Assembly: GCF_024397855.1 (NCBI RefSeq)
Contig: NZ_CP073343.1
Location: 1,550,001 to 1,614,000 of the forward strand
DNA: 64,000 bases
Reading direction: 5' to 3'
Source of the DNA: Marinomonas rhizomae
Lineage (GTDB): Bacteria; Pseudomonadota; Gammaproteobacteria; Pseudomonadales; Marinomonadaceae
In this document: piece by piece, positions 27,101-35,114 of the stretch
Layout of the letters: each line of letters opens with the position of its first letter
Numbering within the stretch: the first letter of the stretch is position 1
Translations under genes and position numbers: made by a program
Notes under the pieces: generated by a model
Databases searched by the model: none
What the model was told of the DNA's origin: nothing
What the model saw: the letters and a program-made list of their open reading frames with translations, nothing else

Positions 27101-28155
27101 GCCTGCGTCTCTAGATCAGAAATTAAAACATCTTTTCCGCTGTTACGAGGACAGATGTCACCAATGATCCAAGCGTTTTCGCCTTCAGCTTTTAGAATAG
27201 CAAGTGCTTCGTCTGCTTTTTCTGCATCGATAGACAGTACCATGCCGACACCACAGTTTAGAACACGGTACATTTCTTCTTGCTCAACATTTCCTTGTTC
27301 TTGCAGCCAATCGAACACAGCAGGGCGTTTCCAGCTGGCTGCATCGATACGAGCTGCAGCGTCTTCAGGAAGAACACGAGGAATATTTTCAAGTAAGCCG
27401 CCGCCAGTAATATGAGCTAGTGCGTTTACAGAAATGGATTCCATCAACTTGAGGATAGACTTCACGTAAATGCGAGTTGGCTCCATAAGAGCGTCTTTTA
27501 ATGGTACGCCATCGATATCTTGATTTAGGTCTGCTTTGCTGACTTCAAGAATCTTACGAATAAGTGAATAGCCGTTTGAGTGAGGACCTGAAGAACCCAA
27601 AGCAATCAATTTGTCGCCAGCTTTTACATTGCTGCCGTCAATGATGCTTTCTTCTTCAACAACGCCCACACAGAAGCCTGCTAGGTCGTAATCACCGTCA
27701 TGGTACATACCCGGCATTTCAGCTGTTTCACCACCAACAAGCGCGCAGCCTGCTTGTAGACAGCCTTCGCCAATACCAGTTACTACGTTTGCAGCAACGT
27801 CAACGTCTAGCTTGCCTGTTGCATAGTAATCTAGGAATAATAGTGGCTCAGCACCGGCTACTACTAGATCGTTAACGCACATTGCAACTAGGTCGATACC
27901 AATGGTGTCATGCTGGTTAAGGTCCATCGCTAGACGAAGCTTAGTGCCAACACCATCGGTGCCAGAAACAAGAATAGGGTTTTTGTATTTTGTTGGAAGG
28001 CGTGTCAAAGCACCAAATCCACCCAGACCACCCATTACTTCAGGGCGACGAGTTTTTTTGCTTACGCCTTTAATACGTTCAACAAGTTGATTGCCAGCGT
28101 TGATATCAACGCCTGCGTCTTTATAGCTAATGGATGGTTTATCCGACTTGGTCAT
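27097..28155 (-). CDS. purM: Phosphoribosylformylglycinamidine cyclo-ligase PurM
   Basis: AIR synthetase of de novo purine synthesis, ATP-dependent. 352 residues. It begins [20 protein letters not shown], with the conserved [56 protein letters not shown] and [16 protein letters not shown] blocks. First gene of the minus-strand purMN-DUF3108 operon. Divergent from the DUF2066 gene across 117 bp. Confidence 0.97.
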   Translation of the reverse strand: MTKSDKPSISYKDAGVDINAGNQLVERIKGVSKKTRRPEVMGGLGGFGALTRLPTKYKNPILVSGTDGVGTKLRLAMDLNQHDTIGIDLVAMCVNDLVVAGAEPLLFLDYYATGKLDVDVAANVVTGIGEGCLQAGCALVGGETAEMPGMYHDGDYDLAGFCVGVVEEESIIDGSNVKAGDKLIALGSSGPHSNGYSLIRKILEVSKADLNQDIDGVPLKDALMEPTRIYVKSILKLMESISVNALAHITGGGLLENIPRVLPEDAAARIDAASWKRPAVFDWLQEQGNVEQEEMYRVLNCGVGMVLSIDAEKADEALAILKAEGENAWIIGDICPRNSGKDVLISDLETQA

Positions 28156-28272
28156 TGCCTATGCCTTATCATGGTACGAGGAAAAAAAAGGCATTTTAGC
28201 ATAGTGGCGCATTAGGGCTATGGTTCTTTGCAATTAAGACAGTAGAATAGGCAAATAAACGAAGGAAGGGTT

Positions 28273-29358
28273 ATGAATTCTCGTATATTTTTACTACTAA
28301 TTAGTGTTTTTTGTATTTCGTCAGCCAATGCCGTCCCTATTCAGGGACTTTATAGTGCTGAAATTAAATTGCCAGTAACACAATCTGAGGCGCAGATGCT
28401 AAATGAAGCATTTGGTTTGGCTGCTGAAAATGTGTTGGTTAAAGTCTCTGGTGATAAAAATGCCATTACAGGTGAGCTTTTAGAGCAAGCTAAGAAGAAG
28501 GCACCAACTTGGGTTGCGCAGCACTCTGTGGCTTCACTTAGTGAGTTGCTACCTTCTGATGATGGATTGGTTCCTGGTAAACAGGTAAAGGTGACCTTTT
28601 ATCAAGCATCAATTGATGGTTTTTTATCACAAAATAATCTGCCTGTTTGGGGGGATAATCGACCTTCGGTCTTAGTTTGGTTAGTGGACGAAAATAATGG
28701 TGTTAGGTCTTTATCTGGCTCAAAAGCGCCTTCTGAAGCACTGAACTTATTAGCTCAATCAGCCGGCGAAATTGGTGTGCCCGTTTATGCGCCTCTGCTT
28801 GATGAGGTTGATAAACGAAGTCTTGCAGCATCCGATGTGTGGGGGTTCTTTGAAGACAGCATACTAAACGCTAGTAAACGTTATCAGACTGACTCTGTTG
28901 CCGCTTTAAGGGTTAGTACTTACGCAGGGCAGGTGAGTGGTAACTTGTTAGTACTACTGAAAAATGGTGAAACAGAGCGATTTGTTTTGCGAGGTGAAAA
29001 TCTTAACGACTTAATTGATCAGGCTAGCTCTGATTTGGCAAAAGTATTTTCTTCTCGTTACGCTTCGGTGCGTAACAATAGTTCTGCCAGTAAGGTTAAT
29101 GTGCAAGTGGTGGGCGTAACCAATTACAGTATTATGAATAAAGTTCAGTCTTATTTTGAAAGTATCGGTGTCGTTCGCGACGTTATGTTGGTTCGAGTTG
29201 TTGGTAATAAAGTAGAGTTTTCTATTGAGATTGATGGTGATAAACAGAAATTATTTAACAGTATATCCCTAAGCCGATTGCTGATTAATGCGCCGTTAAA
29301 TGCTTTGGACCCAGATGCAAACCGTGTTACGTCTTACCAATATAGTGGAGTAAATTAA
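28273..29358 (+). CDS. DUF2066 domain-containing exported protein
   Basis: 361 residues with a cleavable signal peptide (IFLLLISVFCISSANA followed by VPIQGLYSAEIKLPVT). The mature part is the DUF2066 family seen next to purM in many gammaproteobacteria. The opening sequence, ending in NVLVKVSGDKNAI, is the most conserved stretch. No enzymatic motif; function unknown. An AAGGAAGGG ribosome site precedes the ATG. The next small gene starts right after the stop. Confidence 0.85.
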   Translation: MNSRIFLLLISVFCISSANAVPIQGLYSAEIKLPVTQSEAQMLNEAFGLAAENVLVKVSGDKNAITGELLEQAKKKAPTWVAQHSVASLSELLPSDDGLVPGKQVKVTFYQASIDGFLSQNNLPVWGDNRPSVLVWLVDENNGVRSLSGSKAPSEALNLLAQSAGEIGVPVYAPLLDEVDKRSLAASDVWGFFEDSILNASKRYQTDSVAALRVSTYAGQVSGNLLVLLKNGETERFVLRGENLNDLIDQASSDLAKVFSSRYASVRNNSSASKVNVQVVGVTNYSIMNKVQSYFESIGVVRDVMLVRVVGNKVEFSIEIDGDKQKLFNSISLSRLLINAPLNALDPDANRVTSYQYSGVN

Positions 29359-29589
29359 ATGACAGATCTATTGGATGAAAAAGTTATAGAGCGAGATTTT
29401 TTTGCTCGTCCAGTGGAGGAGCAAAGCGATTTCTTGGCGCAAACTTGGTGTAATCACTGCATGGAAGTGGATTTAGGCATGATTAACCCTAAGGAGTTTG
29501 AGGGTAAGGATAGGGTGTGGATAGAAGGTGATTGCGTTAAGTGTGGTAATTCGACTGTAACTGAAATAGTCGAAGAGGATGAAGAGTAG
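29359..29589 (+). CDS. Small zinc-ribbon-like protein
   Basis: 76 acidic residues. Two CxxC-type pairs, WCNHC and CVKC, are separated by about 30 residues (TWCNHCMEVDLGMINPKEFEGKDRVWIEGDCVKCGN) and suggest a zinc ribbon. It starts directly after the DUF2066 stop and ends before a bidirectional terminator, so it belongs to that unit. No known function. The good ORF density and conserved-looking Cys pairs argue that it is real. Confidence 0.7.
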   Translation: MTDLLDEKVIERDFFARPVEEQSDFLAQTWCNHCMEVDLGMINPKEFEGKDRVWIEGDCVKCGNSTVTEIVEEDEE

Positions 29590-29623
29590 CGCTTAGCTTT
29601 TATTTGAATAAGTTTTAACCAAT

Positions 29624-29651
29624 AAAAACGCGCCCTTAGGCGCGTTTTTTT
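29624..29651. terminator. Bidirectional terminator between the zinc-ribbon gene and gltA
   Basis: AAAAACGCGCC (29624-29634) and its exact complement (29639-29649) with a CTTA loop. The A run and T run on the two sides let it work for both convergent genes. Confidence 0.93.
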
Positions 29652-29672
29652 GTAATGCATTATTTCAATGTA

Positions 29673-30956
29673 TTACTTTTTAGTTGGGTAATCGCGCTCT
29701 GGCTTACCTACATACAGCTGGCGAGGACGACCAATTTTGTATGGTCCACTGATCATCTCATTCCAGTGAGAGATCCAGCCGATAGTGCGGGACATAGCAA
29801 AAATCACCGTAAACATACTGGTTGGGATGCCAATTGCTTTCATGATGATGCCAGAGTAGAAGTCCACGTTAGGGTAAAGTTTACGCTCAACGAAGTAAGG
29901 GTCTTCTAGGGCAATTTGCTCAAGACGTTTTGCAATTTTTAGTAATGGGTCATTAGACTGGCCTAGTTCTTCCAATACTTGGTCGCAAGTTTCGCGCATT
30001 ACTTTGGCGCGTGGATCAAAGTTCTTATAAACACGATGACCAAAGCCCATTAGTCGGAATGGGTCATTTTTGTCTTTTGCTTTCGCGATGTATTCATCGA
30101 TGTTTTCAACATCACCGATCTCTTCAAGCATAGTCAACACAGCTTCGTTGGCGCCACCATGAGCAGGCCCCCAAAGTGTTGCAATACCTGCTGCAATACA
30201 AGCGAATGGGTTTGCGCCAGATGAACCGGCTAAACGCACTGTAGAAGTTGATGCATTCTGTTCATGATCTGCATGGAGAATAAAAATACGATCCATGGCT
30301 TTTGCGAAAACTGGGTTTACGACATAGTCTTCACATGGTGTGGCAAACATCATGTACAAAAAGTTTTCGGCATAAGATAGGTCGTTACGAGGGTACATAA
30401 CAGGCTGATCTTTTGAATACTTGTAGCAGATTGCCGCCAATGTTGGCATTTTAGAAATTAGACGGAATGCGGCAATCTCACGATGCTTAGGATTATTGAT
30501 ATCCATGTGATCTTGGTAGAAAGCAGAAAGTGCACCAACTAGACCACACATGATTGCCATTGGGTGGGCGTCGTTTCGGAAGCCTTCAATGAACTTATGC
30601 ATGGATTGGTTGACCATGGTGTGCTTACCAACCATTTTTTCAAAGTCTTCTTTTTCTGTTTTACTAGGAAGTTCCCCGTAAAGTAACAAATAGCATGTTT
30701 CTAGGTAGTCTGAATGCTCAGCAAGTTGAGCTATTGGGTAACCACGATGCAAAAGGATTCCTGCGTCGCCATCTATAAAGGTAATAGAGGACTCACAAGA
30801 GCCGGTAGACATAAACCCTGGATCGTATGTGAATGCACCGTTGGCACCTAAGCCTCGAACGTCTATAACATCAGTGCCTAAAGTACCTGAAAGAACAGGA
30901 AGTTCGATAGTTTTATCGATCCCATCCACTTTGAGTGTCGCTTTTTTATCAGCCAT
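29673..30956 (-). CDS. gltA: Citrate synthase (type II)
   Basis: Condenses acetyl-CoA and oxaloacetate to citrate, the entry step of the TCA cycle. 427 residues, the length of the hexameric, NADH-inhibited gram-negative form. The N-terminal regulatory part ([23 protein letters not shown]) is present. Active-site segments include [43 protein letters not shown] and '[16 protein letters not shown]'. Divergent from the sdh-suc operon across 571 bp. Confidence 0.97.
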   Translation of the reverse strand: MADKKATLKVDGIDKTIELPVLSGTLGTDVIDVRGLGANGAFTYDPGFMSTGSCESSITFIDGDAGILLHRGYPIAQLAEHSDYLETCYLLLYGELPSKTEKEDFEKMVGKHTMVNQSMHKFIEGFRNDAHPMAIMCGLVGALSAFYQDHMDINNPKHREIAAFRLISKMPTLAAICYKYSKDQPVMYPRNDLSYAENFLYMMFATPCEDYVVNPVFAKAMDRIFILHADHEQNASTSTVRLAGSSGANPFACIAAGIATLWGPAHGGANEAVLTMLEEIGDVENIDEYIAKAKDKNDPFRLMGFGHRVYKNFDPRAKVMRETCDQVLEELGQSNDPLLKIAKRLEQIALEDPYFVERKLYPNVDFYSGIIMKAIGIPTSMFTVIFAMSRTIGWISHWNEMISGPYKIGRPRQLYVGKPERDYPTKK

Positions 30957-31527
30957 TTATGGTCTCCTTCGTATTCCGGTTCGGAGCTAATTAGTTGTAT
31001 GTTTGACACTAACTGGCTCAGAAGGTGCGCAAAAAATACTGTCTCTAGGCTATAAAAGTCAATCTTGTTCACTTTCACCCTATTTACATAATGCTAGGTT
31101 ATCTTGTAATTATCTGACAGAAACGTAATATTGAATAAAGTCAAATTTTTAATAAAACCGACTTATACAATTGAAAAATAAAGGTTTTATTTGTTTTCTC
31201 TAGTGTCAAAATATTGTAATTTTGTACCATTATTGTTTCGGCTTATGGTTACATTCATTTGATGAATGGCGACCATTAAAAACCTCTTGTTCAGTCTATT
31301 TGTCTTAATATTTTGGGGTGGTCTATAATTGCGCCTCAGACGATTTCATTGATTTGTTGATGCTAGTGGATAAAAGAAAGTCGCTTTTAAACATTTGTTT
31401 GCAAATCGATGAGATTTTCAAAGTAGGCCTATGACGTTGTTACCTTACTCTTTTTTAGGGTTTATGTAACCGCGTATAGACATTGGGTCGTGATTGACCA
31501 TTCAATCGATAAAATGGTGTAAAAGTC
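30957..31527. other. Divergent control region gltA / sdhC (571 bp)
   Basis: No gene-like frame. It holds the sdh promoter (31300-31329) and an inverted repeat AATAAAACC (31151-31159) / GGTTTTATT (31183-31191) around a 23-bp spacer that could be a regulator site. I could not identify a convincing gltA promoter on the minus strand. The region is AT-rich and long enough for several regulator sites. Confidence 0.6.
31300..31329 (+). promoter_or_regulatory. Sigma-70 promoter of the sdhCDAB-suc operon
   Basis: TTGTCT (31300-31305) and a perfect TATAAT (31324-31329) with an 18-bp spacer. It lies 198 bp upstream of sdhC, leaving a long 5' leader of about 190 nt. Confidence 0.65.
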
Positions 31528-31905
31528 GTGAATAAAAAGAGACCAGTCAACCTTGATATGTTAACCATATCTCAACCAGTCACAGCAATCGTGTCAATTC
31601 TTCACCGTATAACAGGAGTTATCCTTTTTGTAGGATTGGCCTTCTTGTTTTACGCGTTTGATCTTTCACTAGAGTCCCAGGAAGGATTTGATCAGGTAGT
31701 TAATGCATTACAAACTAACTTCCTTGTTCAATTTGTTATCTGGGGTGTAGTTTCTGCATTGATGTATCACTTCGTGGCAGGTGTTAAACACTTGTTTATG
31801 GATATGGGGTACTTTGAAGAATTGGAAAGCGGACGCAGTGCTGCAATCGCAAACATAGTCATTGCAGTTGTTCTAATCGTGTTAGCAGGAGTTTGGATAT
31901 GGTAA
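31528..31905 (+). CDS. sdhC: Succinate dehydrogenase cytochrome b556 subunit SdhC
   Basis: Membrane anchor of complex II, 125 residues, three transmembrane helices (about 25-47, 65-87, 103-124). It starts at GTG with NKKRPVNLDMLTISQPVTAIVSILHRITGV, the usual SdhC beginning. The SxxHRxTG motif carries the quinone-site serine and arginine. The heme-ligand histidine is in the second helix (MYHFVAGVKHLFMD). It overlaps sdhD by 7 bp. Confidence 0.94.
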   Translation: MNKKRPVNLDMLTISQPVTAIVSILHRITGVILFVGLAFLFYAFDLSLESQEGFDQVVNALQTNFLVQFVIWGVVSALMYHFVAGVKHLFMDMGYFEELESGRSAAIANIVIAVVLIVLAGVWIW

Positions 31906-32246
31906 CTCAAATCACAAGTTTTGGTCGTTCGGGTTTATACGACTGGATGATGCAGCGTGTTTCTGCTGTTGTGTTGTCTTTATACACAATCTTTATTATC
32001 GGTTATTTGCTTCTAAATCCTGATCTTACATACGATCAGTGGAGTGCTTTATTTGAAGCTACTTGGATGCGCATCTTCAGCTTAATGGTGCTTTTGTCTA
32101 TTGGTATGCACTCTTGGATCGGTTTGTGGTCCATTTCTACTGACTATATAAAAGCAACTGGTGCTCGTTTCTTCTTTCAATCTCTATGCGGTCTTGTAAT
32201 GTTTATTTACATCGTATGGGGTGTTCAGGTTCTTTGGGGGCTTTAA
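31899..32246 (+). CDS. sdhD: Succinate dehydrogenase membrane anchor subunit SdhD
   Basis: 115 residues from the ATG at 31899. An in-frame TTG two codons earlier is not needed, and AGCAGGAG at 31884-31891 is well placed for the ATG. Three transmembrane helices; 'DWMMQRVSAVVLSLYTIFI' is the conserved start. 'SIGMHSWIGLWSISTDYIK' holds the heme histidine and quinone-site residues. The sdhA start follows 3 bp after the stop. Confidence 0.94.
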   Translation: MVTQITSFGRSGLYDWMMQRVSAVVLSLYTIFIIGYLLLNPDLTYDQWSALFEATWMRIFSLMVLLSIGMHSWIGLWSISTDYIKATGARFFFQSLCGLVMFIYIVWGVQVLWGL

Positions 32247-32249
32247 GTA

Positions 32250-34022
32250 ATGGCAAATATTCGTACTATTTCTTTTGATGCCATTGTTATCGGTGGCGGT
32301 GGCGCAGGTATGCGTGCAGCGCTTCAGTTAACTGAGTCTGGTTTAAATACCGCATGTGTTACGAAAGTATTTCCGACGCGTTCACATACAGTGTCTGCAC
32401 AAGGTGGTATTACCTGTGCAATAGCAAGTGATGACCCGAATGATGATTGGCGCTGGCACATGTATGACACCGTAAAAGGGTCTGATTATATTGGTGACCA
32501 AGACGCTATTGAGTACATGTGTTCTGTAGGTCCTCAAGCTGTTTTTGAACTTGAGCACATGGGGTTACCATTCTCTCGTACAGAGCAAGGTCGTATTTAC
32601 CAACGTCCATTCGGTGGACAGTCTAAAGACTTCGGTAAAGGCGGTCAGGCTGCGCGTACTTGTGCTGCTGCTGACCGTACAGGTCACGCTCTACTTCATA
32701 CGCTGTATCAGGGTAACCTTAAAGGCGGCACGACATTCTTGAATGAATGGTATGCAACAGATCTTGTGAAAAACAGCGAAGGTGCGGTTGTCGGTGTTAT
32801 TGCAATCTGTATCGAAGATGGTGAAACCGTTTACCTTAAAGCTAAGGCAACAGTTATCGCAACAGGCGGTGCTGGTCGTATTTACCAATCAACTACCAAT
32901 GCTCACATCAATACAGGTGATGGCGTAGGTATGGCATTGCGTGCTGGTTTCCCAATGCAAGATATGGAAATGTGGCAATTTCACCCAACAGGTATCTACG
33001 GTGCTGGTACGCTTGTAACGGAAGGTTGTCGTGGTGAAGGTGGTTACCTAATTAATAAAGACGGCGAGCGTTTCATGGAGCGTTATGCTCCAAATGCGAA
33101 AGATCTTGCAGGTCGTGACGTTGTTGCCCGCTCAATGGTCCTAGAAATTTTGGAAGGCCGTGGATGTGGCCCTGATGGCGATCACGTGTTGCTAAAATTG
33201 GATCATTTGGGTGAAGAAACCTTGAATAAACGTCTTCCTGGTATTCTTGAGCTTTCACGTACTTTTGCTCACGTTGATCCAGTTAAAGAACCTATTCCAG
33301 TTATCCCTACTTGTCACTACATGATGGGTGGTATTCCAACCAACATCGGCGGTCAAGCTATTAAAATTAACGAAGCGGGCGAAGATATCATTATTGATGG
33401 TCTTTACGCTTGTGGTGAAGCGGCTTGTGTGTCTGTACACGGTGCAAATCGCCTTGGTGGCAACTCGCTACTTGATTTGGTTGTATTTGGGCGTGCTGTT
33501 GGTATTCAAGTTAAAAAATCTTTGGATGAAGGTTTTGAATCTTTAGACGCAGACGATACTAATGTTGAGAAAGCATTGGTTCGCTTGAATCGTTTAAATA
33601 ACTCGACTGGTGGTGAAAGTGTGGCTGCTGTCCGTGCCGACCTTCAGCGTGTGATGCAGCTTTATTTCGGTGTGTTCCGTGATGGTGAGGCAATGCAAAA
33701 AGGTTTGGCTCAACTTCAAGAAATTCGTACACGTGTTGAAAACTTGCACCTTGAAGATAAGAGTCAAGCTTTTAATACTGCACGTATTGAGGCTCTTGAG
33801 TTGGAAAACCTATTGGAAGTTGCTGAAGCGACTGCTATTCCTGCTGAATTCCGTAAGGAAAGCCGCGGTGCGCATGCGCGTAATGACTTTACTGAACGTG
33901 ACGATGAAAACTGGTTGAAGCACTCTTTGTTCCATCCAGCAGATAAGAAAGTGACTAAGCGTGATGTAAACTTTGCGCCAAAAACTATGGAAGCTTTCCC
34001 ACCTAAAATTCGTTCATACTAA
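32250..34022 (+). CDS. sdhA: Succinate dehydrogenase flavoprotein subunit SdhA
   Basis: 590 residues; oxidises succinate to fumarate. N-terminal FAD motif [15 protein letters not shown], the covalent-FAD histidine in [10 protein letters not shown], active-site [37 protein letters not shown] and the late [20 protein letters not shown]. The C-terminus '[12 protein letters not shown]' is typical. All catalytic blocks are intact. Confidence 0.97.
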   Translation: MANIRTISFDAIVIGGGGAGMRAALQLTESGLNTACVTKVFPTRSHTVSAQGGITCAIASDDPNDDWRWHMYDTVKGSDYIGDQDAIEYMCSVGPQAVFELEHMGLPFSRTEQGRIYQRPFGGQSKDFGKGGQAARTCAAADRTGHALLHTLYQGNLKGGTTFLNEWYATDLVKNSEGAVVGVIAICIEDGETVYLKAKATVIATGGAGRIYQSTTNAHINTGDGVGMALRAGFPMQDMEMWQFHPTGIYGAGTLVTEGCRGEGGYLINKDGERFMERYAPNAKDLAGRDVVARSMVLEILEGRGCGPDGDHVLLKLDHLGEETLNKRLPGILELSRTFAHVDPVKEPIPVIPTCHYMMGGIPTNIGGQAIKINEAGEDIIIDGLYACGEAACVSVHGANRLGGNSLLDLVVFGRAVGIQVKKSLDEGFESLDADDTNVEKALVRLNRLNNSTGGESVAAVRADLQRVMQLYFGVFRDGEAMQKGLAQLQEIRTRVENLHLEDKSQAFNTARIEALELENLLEVAEATAIPAEFRKESRGAHARNDFTERDDENWLKHSLFHPADKKVTKRDVNFAPKTMEAFPPKIRSY

Positions 34023-34034
34023 GGAGTTGTGTCA

Positions 34035-34739
34035 ATGTTAGTTAGTATTTATCGCTACAATCCTGAGAAGGACGACGCTCCTTATATGCAGGATTACGAG
34101 ATTGATTTGCCAGCAGGTAAAGACCTAATGGTGCTTGATGTTTTAAACTTGTTGAAGGCTCAAGACCCTAGTATTTCTTACCGCCGCTCATGCCGTGAAG
34201 GTGTATGTGGTTCTGATGGTATGAATATGTCAGGCAAAAACGGCTTGGCTTGCATTACGCCAGTTTCAGAAGCAGTTAAAAAAGGTAAGTTGGTGCTGCG
34301 TCCACTTCCTGGTTTGCCAGTGGTTCGTGATCTTGTTGTTGATATGGGGCAATTTTATAAACAGTATGAGAAGATTCGCCCATTCTTGATTAATGATGCG
34401 CCTGCACCAGCAATTGAACGCTTGCAAAGCCCTGAAGAGCGTGAAAAGCTTGATGGTCTTTACGAATGTATCTTGTGTGCTTGTTGTTCAACAGCTTGTC
34501 CTTCTTTCTGGTGGAATCCAGATAAGTTTGTTGGCCCATCTGGTTTGTTGCAAGCTTATCGTTTCTTGGCAGATAGTCGTGATACGGCAACCCAAGAACG
34601 CCTTAGCGATTTAGATGATCCATTCAGTGTCTTCCGTTGCCACGGTATCATGAACTGTGTAAACGTTTGTCCGAAAGGGTTAAATCCTACTAAGGCAATT
34701 GGTAATATTCGTACTATGCTTTTGCAGAGAGCGACCTAA
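34035..34739 (+). CDS. sdhB: Succinate dehydrogenase iron-sulfur subunit SdhB
   Basis: 234 residues from the ATG at 34035, for which AAGGAG (34021-34026) is correctly spaced; a GTG at 34029 is too close to it. Three clusters are visible: [2Fe-2S] in SCREGVCGSDGMN...LAC, [4Fe-4S] in CILCACCSTACP and [3Fe-4S] in CHGIMNCVNVCPKGLNP. It completes complex II. Confidence 0.97.
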   Translation: MLVSIYRYNPEKDDAPYMQDYEIDLPAGKDLMVLDVLNLLKAQDPSISYRRSCREGVCGSDGMNMSGKNGLACITPVSEAVKKGKLVLRPLPGLPVVRDLVVDMGQFYKQYEKIRPFLINDAPAPAIERLQSPEEREKLDGLYECILCACCSTACPSFWWNPDKFVGPSGLLQAYRFLADSRDTATQERLSDLDDPFSVFRCHGIMNCVNVCPKGLNPTKAIGNIRTMLLQRAT

Positions 34740-35114
34740 TAATGCTCCGAGTGATCCATTGTGGTATGTTGATGTGATCACCGAAAGTAGGCGGCTTGAA
34801 TGTTGATTCAATGCCGCCATTTTTGCATATTCTAATATAGAGAATGCAACGAAAAGAATTTAAAATTCGATCTTTACGAGCAGGGATGTACAAAGAAAAA
34901 CCACTAACTTAGTGATTAAGGATTCAGAGGGTTTTGTTTTATTAAAATGAAGCTTTCTTAGTGGTTTAGTATTGAACGTAAAAGGGCGAAAGTAGCTGGA
35001 AATAAACAAAAAATCGAGGCTTTAATAGCCTTACGGGCCTGATAAAATGATCGATCTTAATATAGATTGATACCGGGACCCCGGTAGCTGGCTCGAACAT
35101 AAGGGTGATCGAGA
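34740..35114. other. Intergenic region sdhB-sucA (375 bp)
   Basis: Contains a terminator-like hairpin (34790-34824) soon after sdhB and a small inverted repeat TACCGG/CCGGTA (35071-35086) just before sucA. The AT-rich middle may hold an internal suc promoter, but I see no clear hexamer pair. No credible coding frame; the minus-strand frame at 34966-35349 overlaps sucA and is a shadow. Confidence 0.55.
34790..34824 (+). terminator. Hairpin/terminator after sdhB
   Basis: GGCGGcTTGAA pairs with TTCAAtGCCGCC with a short loop, followed by ATTTTTGC. The short T tract suggests partial termination between sdh and suc, so that suc may need its own promoter. Confidence 0.65.

Noticed and set aside
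35071..35086. TACCGG...CCGGTA inverted repeat before sucA as a regulator site
   Set aside because: Short, 6-bp arms with a 4-nt loop, no T tract; too little to claim a specific function.
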